Below, in pieces: positions 43,971 through 54,204 of a DNA stretch of 64,000 nt. Numbering within the stretch: position 1 is the first letter of the stretch; the number at the start of each line of letters is the position of its first letter. Origin of the DNA: Bog-532 sp963720945 (GTDB lineage: Bacteria > Actinomycetota > Actinomycetes > Streptosporangiales > Streptosporangiaceae); assembly GCA_963720945.1 (NCBI GenBank), contig CAVRHH010000033.1:290894-354893 (forward strand), written 5' to 3'. A program made the position numbers and the translations under genes. The notes beneath the pieces are model-generated. The model worked only from the letters and a program-made list of their open reading frames with translations, was not told the origin of the DNA and made no database searches.

Positions 43971-45206
43971 GGACCCGGCCGGCAGGGTGACGCCGGCGTG
44001 GGCCCAGGGCCGGGTGAACCCCACCACCTGGGACAGGCCGCCCGCGGACGAGGGCGTGCCGTAGGTGGAGATCCGGATCGGGAAGCCGGTCGCGTAGGCC
44101 TCGATCATCTTGCCGCCGCCGATCACCAGCCCCACGTGCCCGGGACTGGTGGGAGTCCCGTCGGAGCCCGCGAAAAACACCAGATCACCCGGCTCGACCT
44201 GGCTGGCCGGGACTTTCGGTCCCCAGGCCCACTGGTCCTCCGAGGTCCGGGGGATGTCCACGCCCGCGGCCTGGTAGGCCATCATGACCAGCCCCGAGCA
44301 GTCGAAGGCGTCGGGGCCGGTGCCGCCCCAGAGATACGGCTTGCCGATCTGCTTCTGGGCGAAGGCGATCGCGGCGGACACGACCTGGTTCGGCACCGTT
44401 GTCGACGACCCGCTGATCACCGTGCCGGCCAGCTGGACGCACGCCGCCGTGCTGGCGGCCGGGCTGCCCACCGACGGCGCGACGGAAAAGCCGCCACTGG
44501 CGTAACTGCTGGCGTAGTTCTGGACCGCCTGCACGTAGGAGTCCAGGTGGTTGTAGGCGAAGATGGCGGCCGAGGCGCTGGCCAGCACGCCGTGCGCGAG
44601 CAGGTACTTCGCGGTACCCGCGATAGCGTCGGCGGGATCATAGACGCTGGCTGTCCCGTCGCCGTCCTCGTCGGTCGCCACCCCGTTCACAACCTCGCTG
44701 GCCGGGTGCACGGGCGCGCCGCCCCAGGAGTTGCCGGCCGCGCCGCCGATGCCGATCTGCATCGGTCCCGCCGCACCGAACGCGTTGGACCCGCTGTGCA
44801 CGCCGGGCAGGGTGGTGCGGCCGTTGTCGCTTTCCACCGTGCCGATCCCGGCCAGGATGACCCAGGGCACGCCGTACTGCTGGCCGACCTTCTGATACCA
44901 GCTGAGGTAATTGGACGGGATCGAATTCTTCGCCTGCCCGCTGACCTTGGACTGCAGGGCGCTCTTGGCCTGCTGGGCGGAACCGGAGCAGCCGAAGCCG
45001 CCGGTACCTGCGGAGAACAGCAGGCTGGAGCCGCCCACGATCATCGGGATGGTCAGGAAACCCATCAACAGCAGCGCCGCCGCGCCGATAATGCCGATGA
45101 CGACGATCTGGCTGGCGCCGCCGTCCCGCGCGGGCCGTCCGCCAGGCCGGCCATGTTGTGTTCTGCTCTGTCTGTCCGTCCGCCCCCGGCCCCAGCGGCC
45201 GGTCAT
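43959..45206 (-). CDS. Membrane-anchored lytic transglycosylase / NlpC-P60 (C40) peptidase of the transfer cluster
   Basis: A 415-residue cell-wall hydrolase. One membrane helix (~33-60: VVIGIIGAAALLLMGFLTIPMIVG) is followed by a transglycosylase-like domain (VPWVILAGIGTVESDNGRTT, GAAGPMQIG, AIFAYNH) and a C-terminal NlpC/P60 domain with catalytic Cys in DAFDCSGLV and His in SPGHVGLVIG. This arrangement matches TcpG/VirB1-type enzymes that open peptidoglycan for a conjugation channel. GGGAG precedes the ATG. It is the last gene of the cluster. Confidence 0.9.
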   Translation of the reverse strand: MTGRWGRGRTDRQSRTQHGRPGGRPARDGGASQIVVIGIIGAAALLLMGFLTIPMIVGGSSLLFSAGTGGFGCSGSAQQAKSALQSKVSGQAKNSIPSNYLSWYQKVGQQYGVPWVILAGIGTVESDNGRTTLPGVHSGSNAFGAAGPMQIGIGGAAGNSWGGAPVHPASEVVNGVATDEDGDGTASVYDPADAIAGTAKYLLAHGVLASASAAIFAYNHLDSYVQAVQNYASSYASGGFSVAPSVGSPAASTAACVQLAGTVISGSSTTVPNQVVSAAIAFAQKQIGKPYLWGGTGPDAFDCSGLVMMAYQAAGVDIPRTSEDQWAWGPKVPASQVEPGDLVFFAGSDGTPTSPGHVGLVIGGGKMIEAYATGFPIRISTYGTPSSAGGLSQVVGFTRPWAHAGVTLPAGSASP

Positions 45207-45219
45207 ATATCGACTCCCG

Positions 45220-45846
45220 TCAATTGTTGCCTGCCGAGGCAGGTTCGATGTCGTAGACCTGCCATGAGCTGCCCTGGCCGCTGACCGTGACCGCGTACTG
45301 CGCGCTGCTGGTGGCCGTGCCGTTGGTCCCGGTGAGCTTCTGGGTGGTGGCGACCACGAACGTGATGCTGGACGAGCCGAAGGTGCGGATCGAGCTGATT
45401 GTGGCGGTGCCCGAGGAGACCTGTTTCTGGCTGGTCCTGGTCTGGGCGACGCCCAGGGTGGAGAAACCGTTCTTCAGCGTCTGGCTGAGCTGGCTGGTGA
45501 TCAGGCCGTTCATCGGCGCCACGTAACCGGCCGCGGTCTCGGTGTAGGTGAAGGTGTTGTAGTCGGTGGCGACCCGCGTGGTGACCGCGGCCGCCTGGGC
45601 CAGTTCCTGCTCGGTGAACGGCAGCCACTGGTAGATGTCGACACTGGAGGAACCCGTCGGTGACGGCACGGGCGCCGCCGAGGGCGACCCGGCCGCCTGC
45701 GCCTTGGTGGACGGCGAGACCGACGGCGAGGGGGATGTGACCGGATGATTGCCGCCCGGCGAAGCGATCAGATACGCGCCGAGCCCGGCCAGCACCACGA
45801 CGACCACGGCGAACAGTGCCTTCTGCTGGCCTGCGGACAGGTCCAT
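45220..45846 (-). CDS. Membrane-anchored NTF2-like protein of the transfer cluster
   Basis: A 208-residue protein with a short cytoplasmic N-terminus, one membrane helix (~9-28: ALFAVVVVVLAGLGAYLIA), a Ser/Pro-rich linker and a C-terminal globular domain (~85-208) that resembles the NTF2-like domain of TcpC/VirB8-type proteins. It starts 9 bases after the previous gene and ends 13 bases before the peptidase gene, so it is in the same operon. Likely a structural channel component; precise counterpart unknown. Confidence 0.7.
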   Translation of the reverse strand: MDLSAGQQKALFAVVVVVLAGLGAYLIASPGGNHPVTSPSPSVSPSTKAQAAGSPSAAPVPSPTGSSSVDIYQWLPFTEQELAQAAAVTTRVATDYNTFTYTETAAGYVAPMNGLITSQLSQTLKNGFSTLGVAQTRTSQKQVSSGTATISSIRTFGSSSITFVVATTQKLTGTNGTATSSAQYAVTVSGQGSSWQVYDIEPASAGNN

Positions 45847-45855
45847 AGCGCTGTG

Positions 45856-48843
45856 CTACTTCCTGCGCCGTACCGGGCGGAGCCAGAAGGGCAGCGGCGC
45901 CTCCGGGGGCTCCGCCCCGCCGCCGTCGCGCCCGTTGCCGGAGCCTGCCGGGCCTGAACTCCCCGGGCCTCCGGGGCCTACCCGGCCGGCCGATGGGCCG
46001 GACCATCCCGACGTATCACGGGCCCGGGCCCGGTCACCGCCGGACGGCGCCCGGCCCGCGCTGCGGGCGCTTCCGCTTCGGGCGCTTCCGCTGCGGGCCG
46101 AACCCGGTGACCGGGAGCCGCGTACCGGGGCCGCCGGGCTCTCCGGTGACTCGGGGGCACGGGTGCGTCCCGCCCAGCCGCCGGAGGGCCGGATCGGGCC
46201 GGGCTGCCAGCGCGGGCGTGCCGTCGCCCCGGACCATGGACCACTGGCCGGACCGCTGATGCGCGGACCGCTCCCGCCACCGGAACCGTTACCGCCGGAA
46301 CCATTCCCGCCGGAACCGCTCACGCCGGGACCGCTCCCGCCGGAACCGTTGCGGGACGGCGCCGGGCGGCCGCCGAAGGTGGGCGGCGAGGCCGGGGGCG
46401 GGGCCGCCGGGGCCGGGCCGGACGAGGCCGCAGGCCGGGACGGCCGGGCACCGCCGGCCGATCTTCCCGCCGTGGGCCACCAGGATCCGCCGGAACGGGA
46501 CGTGCCGCTGCTGCCTCCCGCCGCGGCCGCGGGTCCCGCGCGCCCGGCCGGCGCCGCGGGCTGGCCGGCGGACGGGGCGGGCGTGACGCGCACGGCCGAG
46601 CCCGGCCGGGGCGGGGCCTCGCCGCTGCGTGCCGCCGCACCCGCCTGCGCACCGGTGCGCGACCAGCCGGACGCCGGTGCGCCTTCGGCGGCTCCGGCCC
46701 GGGGCGGCAGATTCAGCGGCGGCGCCGAGCGCCGTCCGTCGTCGGCGTCCCCGGGCGAGCGCTTCGCGCGCTCGGCCGTGGCAGGCCGGGCCTGGCTGGC
46801 CTGCGCGGCCGGATCGGCGTCCGGCGGCGCGCCGTCCGCACCGGCCCGGACCCGCGCCGCGGCGTCGTCGGGCACGCCGCCCTGCGCGCCCGCGCCCGCG
46901 CCAGCGCCAGCGCCCGCGGCCTGGGCGGCGGCCACCTTGCTGGCCGCGGCGCCCGCGCTGACCGCCCCGGCCGCGCCGACGACACCGGCCGCGAGCGCCG
47001 CCGCCTCGCCGGGATTGCGCCGGGCCCACCGGCCGACCCGATAGGCCGCGACACCGGGTACCGTCGCCGTCGCGGTGTCCCGCGTCACTCGCCGGAAGGT
47101 CGTGCTGGCCTGGCGCAGGCTGATGTCGGCGCGTTCCTGCGAGCCGATGACGCCGTAGCCCACCGCGGAGAACAGGTGCTGGAAGGGCTTGCGGTAAATG
47201 AAGACCGCGACGGTGACCAGGGCGATCATGAGGATCTTCAGCGCCCACGGCAGCACCGCGTCGCTGGTGCCCATGATGAGCGAATAGGCGTACAGCAGCA
47301 CGCTCAGGGCCAGCGCGACCGCCACCTGTTTCATCAGGACGCCCACCAGCATCTCGAACCAGCGGATTGCGATGATCCGGCCGAAGCCGGGATGGGTACC
47401 GATGATCAGGAAGAACGGGCCCGCGATGAGCAGCAGCAGGAAACCGAGCTTCAAGATGATCAGGGTGAGCGCGATCAGCAGGATGAGCAGTCCCGCCACC
47501 AGCGCCGCGAAGAGCGCGGCGAACCCGATCTCCAGCCGTGTCGTCCACTGATTGCCCTGGAAGAGCGCGTAGACCGAGGGGTTGTTCTGCTGCAGGCTGT
47601 TCGCGATTCCGTTGTAGGTCGCCTGCTTGGCCTGGATGAGGTCGGACGAGGGTTGCTCGTTGGCCGCGATCGCCTGGGCCCACAGCAGCTGCCGGCCGTA
47701 GGTGTTCACCACCGTCTGCGGTGCCTTCGCCGAGGTGGCGTACTGGGTCGTGCCCAGCTCGCCGTCCAGCCACGGCTTGCAGACCAGCACCGCCCACAGT
47801 TCGTTGGCGTTGCTGTCGACGAGCCCGTTGCTGGCGGTGAAGCCGAAGTTGCCGGAGGGCGCCTGCGGGTCGCCGCCCTGGACCGGGACGCAGTTGCTGC
47901 CGCCGGGATTGGGCAGCTTGGCGAAGGCGACGTTCAGCACCTGCGTAACGCCGTTGGATACGGTCGTGCCCACGCCGGTGAAGTCGGCGGGCCGGCCGAT
48001 CAGCCAGATGGCTGCGGCGCACGCCACCACCATCCAGAGCGTGCCTTCGATGGCCCGGGTCGCCCGTTTGCGCACGAGCCCGTTCCAGGCCAGCCAGATC
48101 GCGCCGAGGATGATGACCGGCGCCAGGTACGGGAAGTAGATCGCGTTGCCCAGCGCGCTGATCAGCCGGTCCACCACGCTCTGCAGCCAGTTCAGGATGC
48201 CGTTGCCGGCCGCCGACTGGTACACGGTGATGGTGACGCGGTCGATGGATTTGGCCGCGTCGAAGACCATGCCGGCCACGTTGTTGCCGATCAGCGAGGT
48301 CATGTCGGAACACTGCAGGCCGTGCGCGGCCCAGAACTGCCCGGCGACCCCGTAATTGTCGTACAGGGTCTGCCCCGACGCGACCCCGGCCGGCGGCTGG
48401 ATCAGCGCGTCGATCCCCCCGGTGGCAGCCTCCGGCTGCGGGATGGACGGCTGGCAGACGTTGTTCAGATCGCCGATGATGCCGCTCGACCCGGCCGAGC
48501 ACAGCCCCAGCAGGCCGCCGATGTCCCCGATGCCTGGCACGGAGCAGACGCCGCCGGCGGGCGCGTCCGGGCGGCTGGGAGCGTGCGCCGCGGTGAGCAC
48601 CGCCTGCACGCCGGGGCCGGCGGTGCCCGGGGAGACGGCACCGGCGGTGCCCGGGAGGACAGCGCGGGCGGGGACGGTGTGGGCGGGGACGGCGGACGTG
48701 ACGGCCACCTGGACCGCCGTCGGACCGGAACCCGCCGCGCCCGCTGAGCCCGGCACGCCCATGGCCCAGACGGGGACGGCCATAATCGCACCGATCGCGA
48801 TCAGCAGCCGGGCCGCCCAGCGCAAGGAGGATCTGGCCATCTG
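45856..48843 (-). CDS. VirB6/TcpH-like multipass channel protein with long disordered tail
   Basis: About 995 residues. A signal-like N-terminus (ARSSLRWAARLLIAIGAIMAVPVWA) is followed by an extracytoplasmic part (~30-240), then several membrane helices: PYLAPVIILGAIWLAW, MVVACAAAIWLI, IGFAALFAALVAGLLILLIAL, GFLLLLIAGPFFLIIG, VALALSVLLYAYSLIMG and ALKILMIALVTVAVFIY. The last ~430 residues are Pro/Gly/Ala/Ser-rich and probably disordered. The ATG at 48843 has AGGAG 8 bases upstream; a GTG at 48876 overlapping the ATPase gene is an alternative. Fits the VirB6/TcpH role of a membrane channel beside a VirB4-like ATPase. Confidence 0.82.
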   Translation of the reverse strand, partial: QMARSSLRWAARLLIAIGAIMAVPVWAMGVPGSAGAAGSGPTAVQVAVTSAVPAHTVPARAVLPGTAGAVSPGTAGPGVQAVLTAAHAPSRPDAPAGGVCSVPGIGDIGGLLGLCSAGSSGIIGDLNNVCQPSIPQPEAATGGIDALIQPPAGVASGQTLYDNYGVAGQFWAAHGLQCSDMTSLIGNNVAGMVFDAAKSIDRVTITVYQSAAGNGILNWLQSVVDRLISALGNAIYFPYLAPVIILGAIWLAWNGLVRKRATRAIEGTLWMVVACAAAIWLIGRPADFTGVGTTVSNGVTQVLNVAFAKLPNPGGSNCVPVQGGDPQAPSGNFGFTASNGLVDSNANELWAVLVCKPWLDGELGTTQYATSAKAPQTVVNTYGRQLLWAQAIAANEQPSSDLIQAKQATYNGIANSLQQNNPSVYALFQGNQWTTRLEIGFAALFAALVAGLLILLIALTLIILKLGFLLLLIAGPFFLIIGTHPGFGRIIAIRWFEMLVGVLMKQVAVALALSVLLYAYSLIMGTSDAVLPWALKILMIALVTVAVFIYRKPFQHLFSAVGYGVIGSQERADISLRQASTTFRRVTRDTATATVPGVAAYRVGRWARRNPGEAAALAAGVVGAAGAVSAGAAASKVAAAQAAGAGAGAGAGAQGGVPDDAAARVRAGADGAPPDADPAAQASQARPATAERAKRSPGDADDGRRSAPPLNLPPRAGAAEGAPASGWSRTGAQAGAAARSGEAPPRPGSAVRVTPAPSAGQPAAPAGRAGPAAAAGGSSGTSRSGGSWWPTAGRSAGGARPSRPAASSGPAPAAPPPASPPTFGGRPAPSRNGSGGSGPGVSGSGGNGSGGNGSGGGSGPRISGPASGPWSGATARPRWQPGPIRPSGGWAGRTRAPESPESPAAPVRGSRSPGSARSGSARSGSARSAGRAPSGGDRARARDTSGWSGPSAGRVGPGGPGSSGPAGSGNGRDGGGAEPPEAPLPFWLRPVRRRK

Positions 48844-48872
48844 GGGGGCTCCTGTTGAGCTTCGTCGTATGG

Positions 48873-51581
48873 TCACTGACGTGCCTCGCCCGCGGTCTCC
48901 CGGGCCGGGCGGCCGCCATCGTCCGCTGCGTCCTGCGATCCGGGGCCGTCCTCCGGATCCGGCCCAGGCCCGGCCGGCCCCGGGGCGGCTGGCCCTGGAC
49001 CGGCCTGCCCGGGACCGGTCTGCCCGGGGACGGCTGGCCCCGTGCCGCCAGGCGCCGGCGGCGCAGCGGACCCCGGGGCCGGGACGGACCCCGAGGACCC
49101 TGCCGGGGGGGCCGGGGGCCCGTCGCCGTCCGGGACGCCGTCGCCGGCGCGCGGCGCCTCGTCCGGCCGGGACCGGGTCGGGTTCGTGTCCAGCCAGCGC
49201 TGCAGCTCGTCGGACGCCAGGTCGATGCCTATCCGGCCCGCGCGCCCGTCCAGGTCACGGAAGATCGATTCGCCGTTGCCGAGCCCGCGCAGGACCGCCT
49301 TATGCTCCTCGGAGGCTTCCACGCCCAGCAGCGACAGCACGCTCTCCACCTCGGTCCGTTCCGACGAACGGAACGCGAAGACGCTGGAGATACAGTTCGT
49401 GACCTGCTCGTTCAGCAGGTCCCTGGCGTTCTGCGAGACAAGGATCAGCGCGGTGTTCCTGGACCGGCCCATCCGGGACACCTCCGGCACGAGCTTCGCG
49501 CCCTCGGGCGTGGCGGTGATGGCCCAGGCCTCGTCGAGGAAGATCGCCTTGGGCTGCCGCCGGTCCATCCCGTTCAGCAGCCGGCGCGCGAACTGCGACA
49601 CCAGGTAGAGCAGCGCCACCGACAGCCGCTGCTCGTAGGAGTAGTCGTCCCGGCTGATCCCGGTGTCCGGCAGGGTCAGGCCGCCGAGCGTGAACACCGT
49701 GGTCCAGCCCTCCGCGTCGACCTGCTGGTTGCCGGACGGCGCGAAGCACAGCCGGGCCAGCCGCATCTCGGAGATGGACCGCATCACGTGGCCGAGGTTC
49801 TTCGACGCCGGATCACCAGCCTGTTCCAGGTGCCGGACCACCTTGCCCAGGCTCGGCCGCGGCCCGGCCGCGACCGCGCCAACGGCCTGGATCATCGCGC
49901 TCTCGCGTTCCTCGCTCATCCTCGGCAGCAGCAGCCGCAGCGTCTCCGTGGCCATGGTCCGCTTCGTGGCCAGGTCGTCGCCGAAGGAGAAGGGATCGAG
50001 CAGCCCGGGCGCCGCCGAGCCCAGGGACAGCACCCGTGCCCGCCGGCCGCGCGCCTGCAGCAGCCGGACCAGCGACGTCGCGTCGCCCTTGGGGTCGATC
50101 ACCGCGACCGTCGCCCCGCGCAGCGCGAGCTGGTAGATGAGCAGCAGGGCGAGCGTCGTCTTCCCGCCACCCGGCTCCCCGGTGATCGCGATGGCCGTCG
50201 GCCGGTTGCGCGCGACGGCCAGGAGCGGATCGAAATGCACGATGGCCCGGGCCCGGCCGAGTGTCTCGCCGATGTACGGGCCGATCCAGCCGACTCCTTC
50301 GGCGATCCGGTCACCCAGGTCCACGGTGGCGGTCGGCATGCCGCCCGCGATCGTGTACAGCGGCTGCCGCTGCAGGTAGGAGCTGAGCCGCATCCGGTCG
50401 CCGGGCAGCGATTCACACAGCAGCGAGAACTGATCCCCGGTCGAGTTAACGATGTCGATCCCGATGTCCCGGTAGTGCTCGACGACGGCCTCGACGCGGC
50501 GGATGCACAGGCTCCGGGTGGGCGCGGTCACGATGAGGCGATGCCACCCGTAGACGAACGGCAGGCGTTCCTTGGTGATGCCGTGCTCCAGCATGCGCGC
50601 CGCCGCGATCTGCTCCGCCAGCGCGATCGGCGCCTCCACTCCGGCCTCCCTGATGTGCGCGTCCATGTCGCGCGCGTGAGCCAGGCGGCGGCTGACGTCC
50701 TTACTCGCCTTCGCGGGCGGGATCAGCCGCATCCGCGAGCTGACCTCGACCGGGAACGGCAGCGAGTCCGCGAAGTGCAGCCACGGTTCCCCGTCCGGGA
50801 ACGCCATCACGTCGGGGAACCGGGAGAAGGACAGGTACGCGGCGTACGAGTCACCGCCGCCGTACTCCAGCTGGAGCAGCGTGCGGCCGTTGTGCACCTG
50901 CCCCTCGAAGAGCCCCTCGATCTCGCCGGCGCCCCAGGTCCGCCGCTTGGTGGCCGACGGCGGCGGATCGCCGAGGGAACCCATCAGGGCGTGCCGCAGC
51001 AGCCACGCCAGCTCGTCCGAGGTCGCGTGCCGGGCCGCGAGCGCGCTGGCGGCCAGGGCCCGGCCGACCCGCTCGGCCTGGTCGGTCCATTTGGTGGTCT
51101 CGGCGGACCCGACGGCCTCGTCCTCGATGCCCAGCTTGCGCTCGCCGCTCTGGTACAGGGAGATGAACTGGGACAGCACCCCGCCGGACAGCTGGGCACG
51201 CATGCCGCGCTGGCCCAGCCGGACACCCAGGTAGATCTCCTTGCTCCAGAAATCCTTGGTCCAGACGTGCTGGTAGGACTCATCCAGATACTCACGCCAG
51301 CCCGCTCCCCCGTCGGAGGTGGCATCCAGGCCGGTGGCCCAGTCCGCGGCCGGGTAGGACCGGTGCGCGATCCGCAGGTGCACCTCGGCGTCGGGCATCC
51401 GGATGGCGGCCAGCGCGACCGTGATGTTCGTGGCCAGCGCCTCGCGTTCCTCCGGCGTCGTGAACTCATAAGAAACGGACGGCAGCCGGAAGTACGCCCA
51501 CGCGTGCGTGTCGGTCAGCAGGATCCGGTCATCGAAATACCGGATGTCGAGCCGGCTGCTGCCCTTCGTCCGACTGCTCAA
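48873..51581 (-). CDS. VirB4/TcpF-like conjugation ATPase
   Basis: A 902-residue ATPase. An N-terminal region (~1-430) contains HRSYPAADWATG; the motor domain follows with Walker A ITGEPGGGKTTLALLL, Walker B PKAIFLDEAWAI and the ILVSQNARDLL motif typical of VirB4/TraC-like proteins. The last ~90 residues are Pro/Gly-rich. It starts with TTG in a 4-base TTGA overlap with the stop of the MinD-like gene, an unusual start that is supported by the operon junction and the conserved start of the domain. It would power assembly or transfer by the type IV-like apparatus. Confidence 0.9.
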   Translation of the reverse strand: MSSRTKGSSRLDIRYFDDRILLTDTHAWAYFRLPSVSYEFTTPEEREALATNITVALAAIRMPDAEVHLRIAHRSYPAADWATGLDATSDGGAGWREYLDESYQHVWTKDFWSKEIYLGVRLGQRGMRAQLSGGVLSQFISLYQSGERKLGIEDEAVGSAETTKWTDQAERVGRALAASALAARHATSDELAWLLRHALMGSLGDPPPSATKRRTWGAGEIEGLFEGQVHNGRTLLQLEYGGGDSYAAYLSFSRFPDVMAFPDGEPWLHFADSLPFPVEVSSRMRLIPPAKASKDVSRRLAHARDMDAHIREAGVEAPIALAEQIAAARMLEHGITKERLPFVYGWHRLIVTAPTRSLCIRRVEAVVEHYRDIGIDIVNSTGDQFSLLCESLPGDRMRLSSYLQRQPLYTIAGGMPTATVDLGDRIAEGVGWIGPYIGETLGRARAIVHFDPLLAVARNRPTAIAITGEPGGGKTTLALLLIYQLALRGATVAVIDPKGDATSLVRLLQARGRRARVLSLGSAAPGLLDPFSFGDDLATKRTMATETLRLLLPRMSEERESAMIQAVGAVAAGPRPSLGKVVRHLEQAGDPASKNLGHVMRSISEMRLARLCFAPSGNQQVDAEGWTTVFTLGGLTLPDTGISRDDYSYEQRLSVALLYLVSQFARRLLNGMDRRQPKAIFLDEAWAITATPEGAKLVPEVSRMGRSRNTALILVSQNARDLLNEQVTNCISSVFAFRSSERTEVESVLSLLGVEASEEHKAVLRGLGNGESIFRDLDGRAGRIGIDLASDELQRWLDTNPTRSRPDEAPRAGDGVPDGDGPPAPPAGSSGSVPAPGSAAPPAPGGTGPAVPGQTGPGQAGPGPAAPGPAGPGPDPEDGPGSQDAADDGGRPARETAGEARQ

Positions 51582-52917
51582 TGCAGAACCTTCCGGGGAA
51601 CGGGGGCCGCAGCCAGGCCCGCGACGAGCACTCCAGCGAGCGCGGTGTAGGCGTGCCGGGCCTGCGGCCGCAGCGCGGACACGCCGGGCGCGCCGTCAGC
51701 CAGGATGTCATCCCAGGGAATCCGGACGATCGCGCGGCAGCGCCCGCGCGCGACGGCCTCCGCCTGCTCGACCTCACCCATGCTCGCCTTGCTCACCCCA
51801 TTGACCACGGTCACCGCGCGGGCGGCGAGGTCGCCGTGGCCGTTGACGCCCAGCCACTCCTGCGTCATCGCCAGCGATCTCGGCGCGTCCCGGCTGGCCG
51901 GGGCGACGAGAACGAGCTGATCGGCGATGCCCAGCACCCGTGTCACTTCGGCGGCCCCCGGGTCGAGCATCGTCAGAGCGTAGTACCGCCCGGCGCGCTC
52001 AGCGAGGCGGGGATAGCCCCGGTCAGCGGCCATCGCGGACTCCCCCGGATCGGCGTCTGAGGTGATGACGTCGAACCTGGCCCCGGTGGCCGGCCGGGCC
52101 GGATCCGCGTCGCTCGCGGCCGGGCCCGGGTAACCGGGCGAGGCCGGCTCCGGGTGGCCGGGCGGGGCCGGTCCGGGTGGCCGGGCGGGGCCGGCTCCGG
52201 GTGGCCGGGCGGGGCCGAGCCCTCCAGGAACGCCGCCACGGTCAGCGCGGGCGCGCTCTGCGCCTGCCGGCTCAGCGACCCGCGCCCGGGGTTGAGGTCG
52301 ATGGCGGCCACGGGAACGCCGCGCAGCGCGGCCAGCAGCTGGCCCGTCATCAGCGCGGTCACGGTCTGGCCGGCTCCGCTGGTGCAGCCCAGGAACACGA
52401 TGCGGCGCGGGCCGGCCAGCGGGAGCCGCGCCCGGTCCCGGTCGAGCGTCTGCTGGTCCCGCTTGCCGGGGCCCTGGCCACCGGGGACCACCCGGACACG
52501 GCGCTGCCAGCTGTCGATCCGGTCGGCCGCCGGCCCGCTGAGAGCCCGTTCGATCGACGGGACCGGGCGCCGCGGCTGCTCCGGCACAACCGGTATCGCG
52601 GCGGCGGGCAGGTCCCGCGTGCTGGCTGGGGCCATGTCCGGCGTACTGGACGCCGGGGCGTTCCCGGCGCTGGCCGGGAGCACGGGAGGGGTGCCGGGCG
52701 CGGGGGCGTCCTCGGCGTCGGCTGGGGCGCGGGGCGCGGGGGCGTCCTCGGCGCTGGCTGCGGGCAAGGGAGGGGTGCCGGGCGCGGGTGCGTCCTGGAA
52801 CACGTCCGGGATGCCGGCGCGGGGCACGTCCTGCGTGCTGGGCGCCAGGGCGTCCTGGATGGCAGGCGCGGGCACGTCCACGGCGGGCACGTCCACGGCA
52901 GCTGCGGGCACGTTCAC
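51578..52917 (-). CDS. MinD/ParA-like ATPase of the transfer cluster, frameshifted in a repeat
   Basis: An N-terminal Pro/Ala-rich linker (~1-140) leads to a MinD-like fold: RRIVFLGCTSGAGQTVTALM in place of the usual KGGxGKT, and PVAAIDLNPGRGSLS. After ~52172 the frame breaks; the -1 frame continues with FDVITSDADPGESAM, YYALTMLDPGAAEVTRVLG and QLVLVAPASRDAPRSLAMTQEWL to the stop at 51578. The break lies in a 27-bp repeat encoding APPGHPEP-like peptides, where one copy lacks a base at 52171-52173. It starts with an ATGA overlap with tcpE and ends in a TTGA overlap with the VirB4-like gene. The P-loop lysine is replaced by Gln. Confidence 0.75.
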
Positions 52918-54158
52918 GGCGGGCGCAGGACTGGCCGCGGCGGGCGCAGGACTGGCCGCGGCGGGCCGGCGGGCGCAGGGGGCGCAGGACTGGCCGCGGC
53001 GGGCGCGGGGCCGGCGGGCGCAGGGGGCGCAGGACTGGCCGCGGCGGGCGCGGGGCCGGCGGGCGCAGGACTGGCCGCGGCGGGCGCGGGGGCGGCGGGT
53101 ACATCGGCGGTTCCGGGCGGGCTGGCCTCCTCCCGGGCGGGTCCGGATGGGCCGGCCGGCGGCAGGACGTGTGGCTGGCCGCCGGGCACGGCACGGTAAC
53201 CGGGGGCGCCCGGGCCGCGCCGCCGGGAAGAGGGCCGGCCCCAGAGCGGAACGGCCGAGGGACTCTGCGTCCCCTGCGTCTCGTGCGACACCTCGATGGG
53301 GGGCGGCGTTATCGGCAGCGGGCCTCGCGGCGCGGGAGCGGCGTCCGCTGGATCGCGCAGCACCCGGCCCGGAATCGCCGGGCGCCGGGCCGGGGAAAGG
53401 CCCCCCGGTTCGGCCGGTGACCCCGGCCGGCCCGGCGTGGCCCAGCCGGAGCCAGCCCGGTATGGGCCGGCCTGTTCAGCCCGGACCCGGACGGGGGCGG
53501 AGCAGGCCCGCGCGCCGTCACGGACCTGAACACCTCGCGGGCCCGCACGGAACTGCTCTGCGGGCAGCCCGGCGTCCGGCCAGGCGGCTGGCCCGTGGGC
53601 CGGCCGCGGTGCCAGGGGCGGCCGGTCCTGCCCGCCCCGCCAGGCCTTCCGGCCCGCGCCGGGAGCCCGGTCCGGTCCTGGGGTCCCACCCGGTCGGGCG
53701 CGGCCGGGCAGCGTGGGTGCCCGCTCCCCGGCGGCACGGGCCGCCAGGGCGAGCGCCATGGACCGCTCGGCGGCTTCAGCGGCCGCGGTCGGCGCGCGGT
53801 GCCACACCCGGGCGTAGACCCGGATGCCGTCTTTCTCTGACAACGGCTTGAGGCGGCACCAGGTACGGGGCTCGCCAATGTAGCGGAGCTGGGACACCAG
53901 CAATTCCGGCAGCCGCTTATTCTCCAGCACCGGACGGGTGATGAGCCAGGTCAGAACGCCCGGCGGAAGGACATACAGGAAGAAGAGATTGTGGTTGAAG
54001 GGCACGCCGATAGCCGCGAGCACACCAACATAAGGAATCGTGACGCCACAAAAAACGGCAATCCAGCTGATCGGAAGCGGCATCGGCAAGCGGAAATCGT
54101 AGAGCTTGTAGAGGCGCTTCTCAATTCGCCAGATGTTCGTATATGTGGGCAGGTCCAC
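52914..54158 (-). CDS. TcpE-family conjugation membrane protein with long Pro-rich tail
   Basis: A 414-residue protein. The first ~100 residues match the TcpE type: YTNIWRIEKRLYKLYDFRLPMPLPISW, two membrane helices (WIAVFCGVTIPYVGVLAAIGVP and LFFLYVLPPGVLTWLI) and the LPELLVSQLRYIGEPRTW end. From ~130 on it is Arg/Pro/Gly-rich low complexity, ending in repeated PAPAAASPAPPAPAG segments. AGGAG stands 8 bases before the GTG start. It overlaps the MinD-like gene by 4 bases. The role is a structural part of a Tcp/PrgI-like transfer channel. Confidence 0.83.
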   Translation of the reverse strand: MDLPTYTNIWRIEKRLYKLYDFRLPMPLPISWIAVFCGVTIPYVGVLAAIGVPFNHNLFFLYVLPPGVLTWLITRPVLENKRLPELLVSQLRYIGEPRTWCRLKPLSEKDGIRVYARVWHRAPTAAAEAAERSMALALAARAAGERAPTLPGRARPGGTPGPDRAPGAGRKAWRGGQDRPPLAPRPAHGPAAWPDAGLPAEQFRAGPRGVQVRDGARACSAPVRVRAEQAGPYRAGSGWATPGRPGSPAEPGGLSPARRPAIPGRVLRDPADAAPAPRGPLPITPPPIEVSHETQGTQSPSAVPLWGRPSSRRRGPGAPGYRAVPGGQPHVLPPAGPSGPAREEASPPGTADVPAAPAPAAASPAPAGPAPAAASPAPPAPAGPAPAAASPAPPAPAGPPRPVLRPPRPVLRPP

Positions 54159-54204
54159 GAAGTGCGCTCCTTTGGCCGTGACGGGGATCGCGGCGTTACG
54201 GTGG

